From Scatosoma sp045658805 (lineage in GTDB: Bacteria; Bacillota; Clostridia; Christensenellales; Borkfalkiaceae), in the NCBI GenBank assembly GCA_045658805.1, contig JAZOVQ010000077.1, positions 1-6,994 of the forward strand: DNA of 6,994 bases, written 5' to 3'. The notes beneath the pieces were generated by a model. It saw only the letters and a list, made by a program, of their open reading frames with translations, was not told the DNA's origin and did not search any database. The translations under genes and the position numbers were made by a program. Each line of letters opens with the position of its first letter. The first letter of the stretch is position 1. Below, in pieces: positions 1-4,435 of the stretch.

Positions 1-26
1 TTGTCGAATAAAGGTTTGATATTCAT
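1..26 (-). CDS. groES: Co-chaperonin GroES, N-terminal fragment (probable)
   Basis: Only the first eight codons, plus two bases of the ninth, lie in the window; the gene runs off the left edge. They read MNIKPLFD, which resembles the conserved GroES start (M-x-I-[KR]-PL-x-D). A strong ribosome binding site, GGAGG, sits at 38..34 on the minus strand, seven bases before the ATG, so the start itself is well supported. GroES caps the GroEL chaperonin in the cytoplasm and is normally followed by groEL, which would lie outside the window. The identity rests on eight residues, so it is probable rather than certain. A matching promoter lies upstream at 109..82. Confidence 0.55.
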
Positions 27-44
27 AAATAATCCTCCAATCAA

Positions 45-62
45 ATGGCGCTTTTGCGCCGT
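45..62 (-). promoter_or_regulatory. Hairpin in the 5' leader of the groES-like gene
   Basis: A perfect GGCGC-TTTT-GCGCC inverted repeat occupies 47-60, extended by one G-T wobble and one A-T pair to 45-62. It lies between the predicted transcription start (about position 75) and the ribosome binding site at 38..34, leaving only about six bases before that site. It has no T-run after it on the minus strand, so it does not look like a terminator. It could stabilise the transcript end or tune translation; its function is inferred only. Confidence 0.45.
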
Positions 63-81
63 AATTATTTTATACGGATAT

Positions 82-109
82 ATTATAAACCGCTTTCGCC
101 CACAGTCAA
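82..109 (-). promoter_or_regulatory. Sigma-A type promoter for the groES-like gene
   Basis: On the minus strand TTGACT (109..104, five of six consensus bases) and TATAAT (87..82, perfect) are separated by 16 bases. This predicts transcription starting near position 75 and a leader of about 50 bases. No CIRCE inverted repeat (TTAGCACTC-N9-GAGTGCTAA) overlaps or follows it. The flanking A/T tracts at about 111-160 could act as an UP-like element for it. Confidence 0.7.
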
Positions 110-153
110 ACAAAAAAAAGGAAAAAATAACAATTTTTTTATAAAAATTTAAA

Positions 154-178
154 AAGAATGCAATCCTATTGCTTTTTT
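154..178. other. Small terminator-like hairpin in the divergent intergenic region
   Basis: GCAAT (160-164) and ATTGC (168-172) form a five-pair stem with a three-base loop. It is followed by six T on the plus strand and preceded by an A-run whose pairing extends the helix past one T-T mismatch. The minus strand also ends in a T-rich tract. It lies upstream of both mapped promoters, where a terminator for either gene has no obvious role. It could block read-through between the divergent units, or be chance in AT-rich DNA. Confidence 0.2.
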
Positions 179-221
179 CACGAAAAAGAGGGGTTGTATT
201 GCGAAAATATACGTCAAAGAA

Positions 222-250
222 TTGCATTTAAAAAAAATTTGTGTTATAAT
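222..250 (+). promoter_or_regulatory. Extended -10 promoter for the dCMP deaminase operon
   Basis: A perfect TATAAT at 245-250 is preceded by TGT, giving an extended -10 box (TGnTATAAT, 242-250). Seventeen bases upstream is TTGCAT (222-227), a weak -35 that keeps the TTG. An extended -10 commonly compensates for a poor -35. It predicts a leader of about 30 bases before the ATG at 289. It is the only convincing rightward promoter before the long run of co-directional genes. Confidence 0.75.
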
Positions 251-288
251 AAATGGTGGAATATTAAAGACGAAAGGAGAAAGATCGT

Positions 289-750
289 ATGTCGGCTATG
301 AGTAAATGGGACAAACGTTTTATGGAGCTTACCGAAACGGTGGCGGGCTGGTCTAGCTGTTATCAAGAAAACCGTCACGTTGGTGCGGTTATTGTTAAAG
401 AAAAACGCGTTATGACGACGGGGTATAACGGTGCGCCTGCAGGTATTAAAAGCTGTGAAGAAAAAGGCGAATGTTTACGTCGTAAATTAAACATTCCCAG
501 CGGCACGAAACACGAACTTTGCTTCGCGGTACACGCGGAACAAAACGCCGTAATTCAAGCGGCAAAATACGGTATTTCTATCGAGGGCGCAACCTTATAC
601 TGCACCCATCAACCCTGCGTTATTTGCGCAAAAATTATTATCAATGCAGGCATCAAAAGGGTAGTGTATAAAAACGGTTACCCCGACGAATTTTCTTTAG
701 CGCTCTTTGAAGAAGCTAACGTAAAAGTTGAAAAATTTATCGAAGAATAA
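289..750 (+). CDS. dCMP deaminase (deoxycytidylate deaminase, ComEB-like)
   Basis: This 153-residue cytoplasmic zinc enzyme is expected to convert dCMP to dUMP, feeding thymidylate synthesis (EC 3.5.4.12). The cytidine/dCMP deaminase fold is clear. H82-A83-E84 (HAEQNAV) supplies a zinc-ligand histidine and the catalytic glutamate, and P109-C110-x-x-C113 (QPCVIC) gives the two zinc cysteines. The N-terminal GAVIVKEKRV strand and TGYNGAPAG (44-52) match the dCMP-specific branch, as does the insertion bearing extra Cys and His residues (C56, C62, H75, C78) that often binds a second zinc. Length is normal for the bacterial ComEB/dCMP deaminase family. The ATG at 289 has AAAGGAGA at 273-280; a second ATG three codons later is less well placed. 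It is first in a rightward run, 21 bases before the next gene. Confidence 0.92.
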   Translation: MSAMSKWDKRFMELTETVAGWSSCYQENRHVGAVIVKEKRVMTTGYNGAPAGIKSCEEKGECLRRKLNIPSGTKHELCFAVHAEQNAVIQAAKYGISIEGATLYCTHQPCVICAKIIINAGIKRVVYKNGYPDEFSLALFEEANVKVEKFIEE

Positions 751-771
751 AAATAAAAAGGAAGTGTATAT

Positions 772-1290
772 ATGAATCCTATCGTTACGTTTGAAATGGA
801 AAACGGCAAAACTTTTAAAGCGGAATTATTTCCCGAAAAGGCGCCTAACACGGTCAACAATTTCTTGTCCCTTGTAAATAAAGGTTTTTACGACGGCATT
901 ATTTTTCACCGTGTTATTGCAGGCTTTATGATTCAAGGCGGCGATCCCGACGGTATGGGTACGGGCGGACCTGGTTATCATATTAAAGGGGAATTTGCAG
1001 GCAACGGTTTTAAACAAAACGATATTGCGCACGTTCGCGGCGTTTTGTCGATGGCAAGAGCGCAACATCCAAATTCGGCAGGTTCGCAATTTTTCGTTAT
1101 GCACGAAGACGCCGATTATCTCGACGGTCAATACGCTGCATTCGGCAGAGTAATTGAAGGTATGGAAACGGTGGACGAAATTGCAAACGTAAAAACCGAT
1201 TGGCACGATCGTCCCTATGAAGATCAAAAAATGAAAAAAGTAACGGCGGAAACGTTCGGCGTTGCATACGATGCGCCTGTTAAGGCATAA
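772..1290 (+). CDS. Cyclophilin-type peptidyl-prolyl cis-trans isomerase
   Basis: A 172-residue single-domain cyclophilin that catalyses cis-trans isomerisation of peptide bonds before proline and assists folding. The family core is intact: FHRVIAGFMIQGGD (45-58) holds the catalytic arginine R47 (human CypA Arg55) and Q55, and SAGSQFF (102-108) and YLDGQYAAFG (117-126) line the proline pocket. Tyr117 stands where human CypA has Trp121, a common bacterial variation that in known homologues lowers cyclosporin binding. No signal peptide or lipobox is present, so it should be cytoplasmic, like PpiB of Bacillus. The C-terminal tail, from about 141, carries the short insertion common in Firmicutes proteins. 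AAAGGAAG at 757-764 supports the ATG at 772. Its position between two nucleotide genes gives no specific client. Confidence 0.95.
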   Translation: MNPIVTFEMENGKTFKAELFPEKAPNTVNNFLSLVNKGFYDGIIFHRVIAGFMIQGGDPDGMGTGGPGYHIKGEFAGNGFKQNDIAHVRGVLSMARAQHPNSAGSQFFVMHEDADYLDGQYAAFGRVIEGMETVDEIANVKTDWHDRPYEDQKMKKVTAETFGVAYDAPVKA

Positions 1291-1302
1291 AGGAGAAAAG
1301 TT

Positions 1303-2739
1303 ATGACGGACAATTCTATCTACACCAATCCCTTAATCACTCGCTATGCAAGCAAAGAAATGCAGCACGCATTTTCAGACGACAAGCGTTTTAAGCTTTG
1401 GAGAAAGCTTTGGATTGCGCTTGCGGAATCGGAGATGGAACTCGGGCTTAACGTTTCGCAGGAACAAGTTGACGAATTAAAGCAATACGCCGACGAAATT
1501 GATTATGATTTGGCAACCAAATTTGAAAGAGAGGTTCGCCACGACGTTATGGCGCACGTAAAAGCGTACGGCGCTTATGCGAAGAAGGCAATGCCTATCA
1601 TTCACCTTGGCGCAACCAGCTGTTTTGTAAACTGTAACGCTGAAGCTATTATGCTTGACGATGCGCTCGAGATTATCTTGAAAAAATTGGTTAACGTAAT
1701 TGATAAATTGAAGAGATTTGCATTGCAATACAAAGACGTTCCTACGCTTGGCTTTACGCATTTGCAACCTGCGCAGCTTACGACGGTTGGCAAGAGAGCA
1801 ACCCTTTGGCTGCAGGATTTGGAAATGGATTACGTCAACCTTATGCACGCAAAAGAAACTCTTCGTTTGCGTGGTGTAAAGGGCACGACGGGTACGCAAG
1901 CAAGCTTTATGGAACTCTTCAATGGCGATGAAAGCAAAGTGAAAGAGCTTGAAAAACGCGTCGTTGCAAAACTTGGTTACGATAAAGTGTATGGGGTTAC
2001 CGGTCAAACCTATCCCCGTAAGCTTGATTATAACGTTCTTTGCGTGTTGTCGCAAATTGCGCAAAGCGCGTATAAGTTCTCCAACGATATTCGTATTTTG
2101 CAAAATATGAAAGAAATTGAAGAGCCCTTTGAAAAGAATCAAATCGGCTCGTCTGCAATGGCGTATAAGAGAAATCCCATGCGTTCCGAACGTATCGGCG
2201 CATTGGCAAGATACGTTATTTCCTTGCCTATGAACAGCGCGTTGACCGCTTCTACGCAATGGTTTGAAAGAACGTTGGACGATTCGGCAAATAGACGTAT
2301 CGTAAACGCACAAGCTTTCTTGTCCGTAGACGCAATTTTGAATATTTATATGAACGTTGCGGAAAACCTCGTCGTTTACGAAAAGGTAATCGCTAAACAC
2401 ATTCGTGCAGAGCTTCCGTTTATGGCAACGGAAAACATTATGATGGAATGCGTTAAAGCAGGCGGTAACCGTCAAGGATTGCACGAACGTATTCGCGTAC
2501 TTTCCATGGAAGCGGGTAAAAACGTTAAAGTGGAAGGCGGCGACAACAATTTGATTGATTTGATTAAACAAGACGAAATGTTTAAACCCGTTTGGGATCA
2601 TATCGACGATATTCTCGATGCAAAGAAGTTCATTGGCAGAGCGCCTTCGCAAACGGTGGAATTTATCGAAAGTGAAATTGATCCAATTTTGAATAAACAT
2701 GCCGATTGGCTTGGTGAAAAGGGCGACGTTCGCGTTTAA
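1303..2739 (+). CDS. purB: Adenylosuccinate lyase, long eukaryotic-type branch
   Basis: PurB catalyses two beta-eliminations of fumarate: SAICAR to AICAR, and adenylosuccinate to AMP, in purine synthesis in the cytosol. The 478-residue length, the RYASKEM start (15-21) and the C-terminal ELPFMATENIMM, KAGGNRQ and EGGDNNLI stretches match the eukaryotic-like branch rather than the shorter B. subtilis type. Active-site elements include RHDVMAHV (79-86), FTHLQPAQ (151-158) with the candidate acid H153, TTGTQASF (195-202), and the mobile signature loop GSSAMAYKRNP (282-292) with the catalytic serine at 283/284. Two departures from the pattern I recall are Ala287 in place of the proline of SSxMPxKxNP, and VNCNAE (109-114) where relatives often have a GDN-type sequence. 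AAGGAGA overlaps the stop of the preceding gene, 12 bases upstream, implying coupled expression. Confidence 0.96.
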   Translation: MTDNSIYTNPLITRYASKEMQHAFSDDKRFKLWRKLWIALAESEMELGLNVSQEQVDELKQYADEIDYDLATKFEREVRHDVMAHVKAYGAYAKKAMPIIHLGATSCFVNCNAEAIMLDDALEIILKKLVNVIDKLKRFALQYKDVPTLGFTHLQPAQLTTVGKRATLWLQDLEMDYVNLMHAKETLRLRGVKGTTGTQASFMELFNGDESKVKELEKRVVAKLGYDKVYGVTGQTYPRKLDYNVLCVLSQIAQSAYKFSNDIRILQNMKEIEEPFEKNQIGSSAMAYKRNPMRSERIGALARYVISLPMNSALTASTQWFERTLDDSANRRIVNAQAFLSVDAILNIYMNVAENLVVYEKVIAKHIRAELPFMATENIMMECVKAGGNRQGLHERIRVLSMEAGKNVKVEGGDNNLIDLIKQDEMFKPVWDHIDDILDAKKFIGRAPSQTVEFIESEIDPILNKHADWLGEKGDVRV

Positions 2740-2762
2740 TTTTTCGCAATAAGGAGTATAGT

Positions 2763-2921
2763 ATGAAATTAAAGAAATTTTTAGCAGTTTTGCTTGCGTT
2801 GACGTGTATGCTTGGTATTTTTGCAGGCTGTACGGACGAGGATTCCAGTCAATCTAAAACGGAAAATAAAACGTCCTCGGATAATATTGACAACGACGAC
2901 GAATGGACGAATAATTATTAA
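2763..2921 (+). CDS. Small lipoprotein, unknown function
   Basis: A 52-residue ORF, easily missed because of its size. AAGGAG at 2751-2756 sits six bases before the ATG, as good as that of the flanking genes. The protein starts with a basic stretch (MKLKK), then a hydrophobic core (FLAVLLALTCMLGIF) and ends its signal at the lipobox FAGC. This predicts cleavage before Cys23 by signal peptidase II and attachment to the outer face of the membrane. The mature part is only 30 residues, without hydrophobic segments, acidic and rich in Ser, Thr, Asp and Asn, and ends DDEWTNNY. It begins 23 bases after purB and ends 15 bases before the kinase gene. I do not recognise a family. It might be a surface peptide, a pheromone-like lipoprotein (peptides released from lipoprotein signals are known in Firmicutes), or a substrate of the downstream cassette; none of these is demonstrated. 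Confidence 0.75.
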   Translation: MKLKKFLAVLLALTCMLGIFAGCTDEDSSQSKTENKTSSDNIDNDDEWTNNY

Positions 2922-2936
2922 TTGTAGGATTTTGCT

Positions 2937-3677
2937 ATGATATACGATATTGCGGGCTTACGGGTTCGGTTAGAAAATAAATTTCCATATACGGAAAGAT
3001 TTTGTAAAGAATATTTATCCGAAAATCAAGATTTGCCCGCGGATATCGTTGCGCGGGTGACGGAGGAGGAGTTTGCGGAAGAAAAACTGCAATCTCCTGC
3101 TTTTTCGGACGGATATATTGAAAATATTTGCTTATATCGCAGCCTTTGTAAGCAGTTACCTACCTTAAACCGTATGCTTTTACATTGTTCCGTTTTAGAA
3201 TACGACGGAAAGGGTTATGCCTTTTTGGGGCGCAGCGGTACGGGGAAATCTACGCATACAAGGCTTTGGCTTAAATATTTGGATAAAACGAGGATTATCA
3301 ACGGCGATAAACCCATTTTACAAGCAACGGGAAACGGTTTTATTGCGTACGGTACGCCTTGGCAAGGAAAAGAAGGCTGGGGCTGCAATGCGGCAGTTCC
3401 TTTAAATGGACTTTGTTTTTTGGAACAAGCGAAAGAAAACTCCATTAAAACGCTGAAACCTTCAGAAAACGCCGCGTTATTATTTAGACAAATTTTATTA
3501 CCCGAAAGTGAAGCGCAGGCAACCGCAACGTTGGATTTGGCAGATAAACTGGTTATGAACGTACCTGCATATTTGCTCAAATGCGACATTTCGGAAACGG
3601 CTGTAAAAACCTCGTTTGAGGCAATGACAGGGCTTGCGTTCGATATATGTAAAAAAGAGGAAACAAATGAAAATTAA
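2937..3677 (+). CDS. HPr kinase-like P-loop kinase of a peptide-maturation cassette
   Basis: A 246-residue cytoplasmic protein with the fold and motifs of the C-terminal domain of HPr kinase/phosphorylase, but without its N-terminal domain. The Walker A loop GRSGTGKST (98-106) runs into THTRLW, followed by INGDKPIL (121-128) with a probable metal-binding aspartate at 124, and YGTPWQGKEGWG (138-149). This pattern is typical of HprK-related proteins encoded beside PqqD-like genes, including the lasso-peptide tailoring kinases (paeninodin type) that phosphorylate a serine on the precursor. A role phosphorylating a peptide or protein is therefore likely; HPr itself is an unlikely substrate. The ATG at 2937 has a modest AGGA at 2926-2929. 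The 3' end overlaps the pqqD-like gene by 11 bases, which suggests matched synthesis. Residues 1-90 look like the family's own N-terminal domain of unknown role. Confidence 0.8.
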   Translation: MIYDIAGLRVRLENKFPYTERFCKEYLSENQDLPADIVARVTEEEFAEEKLQSPAFSDGYIENICLYRSLCKQLPTLNRMLLHCSVLEYDGKGYAFLGRSGTGKSTHTRLWLKYLDKTRIINGDKPILQATGNGFIAYGTPWQGKEGWGCNAAVPLNGLCFLEQAKENSIKTLKPSENAALLFRQILLPESEAQATATLDLADKLVMNVPAYLLKCDISETAVKTSFEAMTGLAFDICKKEETNEN

Positions 3678-3930
3678 AAAGGGATTTGTTGTTAGAACGG
3701 TCGGCGGCGAACACGTTGTCGTACCTGTCGGCGAACTTAGTAAAACCTTTCATGGTATGATCAATCTTAATTCCACTGGGGCTTTTTTGTGGAATTTTTA
3801 CGGTGAAGATCATTCGGTTGAAGAAGGGATTGACGCGCTTTGCGCAGAATACGACGTTGAGCGTGAACGCGCTGAAATCGACGTTAAAAAATTCGCTGAA
3901 ATTATTACGAAGAATGGTTTTACCGATTGA
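3667..3930 (+). CDS. PqqD-like peptide-recognition (RRE) protein
   Basis: An 87-residue protein of the PqqD family. Members form a small winged-helix RiPP recognition element that binds the leader of a precursor peptide and presents it to modifying enzymes. Visible family features are the opening KKGFVVRTVGGEHVVVPVG (4-22), the FHGMINLNSTGAFLW segment (28-42) with the conserved L-N-x-T-G-A-x-x-W core, and the helical EYDVERERAEIDVKKFAE end (61-78). The ATG at 3667 is chosen because AAGAGG lies at 3655-3660, inside the end of the kinase gene; the frame is open back to a TTG at 3634, but that has no ribosome binding site and would deepen the overlap. Translation is probably coupled to the kinase. 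It is not likely to serve PQQ synthesis, as no PQQ genes are present. Confidence 0.85.
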   Translation: MKIKKGFVVRTVGGEHVVVPVGELSKTFHGMINLNSTGAFLWNFYGEDHSVEEGIDALCAEYDVERERAEIDVKKFAEIITKNGFTD

Positions 3931-3952
3931 GAATACATAGGGAAGTTTTGCC

Positions 3953-4414
3953 ATGGAACAGGGCGTTGAAAAGCGTACAATTGAAGAAGTTTTAGCTAAA
4001 AACGGCGTGTACGTTGGTCCGACCGTAGGCATAAGTATGCTTCCTATGCTTAAAAATCGGCGCGATACCATTGTGGTTAAGCCTAAAACGGAACGTTTAA
4101 AGCCATTGGACGTTGCTTTGTACAAGCGAGGCGACGCTTACGTTTTACACCGCGTTTTAGAAGTGAAAGACGAGGGGTATATTATCCGCGGTGACAATTG
4201 CTATTCGGATGAAAACGTGCCTGAAAGCTGGGTTATTGGTGTTTTAACAGAGTTTTTTAGAAAAGGCAAACATTTTTATTGCACGGATGAAAAATATCTC
4301 CGCTACGTTAATAAACGCTTAAAAACGTACAAGCGTAGACGTTTTTTCGTGCTTTTAAAAGGAAAGATAAAAGGGGCGGCAAGAAAAATTTTAAAGCCCT
4401 TTCGTAAAAAATAA
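3953..4414 (+). CDS. S24/S26-family (signal-peptidase-like) serine peptidase, soluble
   Basis: A 153-residue protein with the signal peptidase I/LexA-like core. GISMLPML (26-33) holds the expected nucleophile Ser28; DVALYKRGDAYVLHRV (53-68) places His66 where ER-type and SipW-type enzymes use histidine instead of the usual lysine; and IIRGDNC (77-83) is the conserved GDN box with Asp81. Unlike true signal peptidases it has no N-terminal membrane anchor, so the active site should face the cytosol. The last 35 residues are strongly basic (KRLKTYKRRR, then KGKIKGAARKILKPFRKK), which could bind the membrane surface or an acidic partner. In this context it is a candidate for cutting the leader from a cytosolic peptide before export. 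It follows the PqqD-like gene by 22 bases, with a weak AGGGAAG at 3939-3945. No LexA-like DNA-binding domain is present. Confidence 0.82.
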   Translation: MEQGVEKRTIEEVLAKNGVYVGPTVGISMLPMLKNRRDTIVVKPKTERLKPLDVALYKRGDAYVLHRVLEVKDEGYIIRGDNCYSDENVPESWVIGVLTEFFRKGKHFYCTDEKYLRYVNKRLKTYKRRRFFVLLKGKIKGAARKILKPFRKK

Positions 4415-4435
4415 TTGCAACGTAAGGTAAAGGCA

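Noticed and set aside
826..1227. Minus-strand open frame of 133 codons
   Set aside because: It is the shadow of the well-supported cyclophilin gene; no ribosome binding site or motif was seen.
1477..2700. Long antisense open frame (407 codons) on the minus strand across purB
   Set aside because: It lies entirely within purB, whose protein is clearly conserved. The antisense translation has no recognisable domain and a composition typical of the mirror of codon-biased genes.
2734..2762. Possible promoter (TATAGT at 2757-2762) before the lipoprotein gene
   Set aside because: It abuts the ATG, overlaps the ribosome binding site region and has no -35 at the right distance, so it would give a leaderless message.
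3634..3666. Upstream TTG start for the PqqD-like protein
   Set aside because: There is no ribosome binding site for it, and the extra residues are outside the family's normal N-terminus. The ATG at 3667 has AAGAGG well placed.
2937..3677. Identification of the kinase as HPr kinase/phosphorylase (hprK) itself
   Set aside because: It lacks the N-terminal HprK domain and the HprK-specific segment around the P-loop, and it sits beside a PqqD-like gene as the peptide-tailoring relatives do.
3577..4125. Minus-strand open frame of 182 codons across the PqqD-like and peptidase genes
   Set aside because: It runs opposite two well-supported, tightly packed genes and shows no motif or plausible start signal.
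4415..4435. TTG start for the ABC exporter directly after the peptidase stop
   Set aside because: No convincing ribosome binding site lies before it. The ATG at 4436 has AAGG eight bases upstream, although the site is weak and the choice is not certain.
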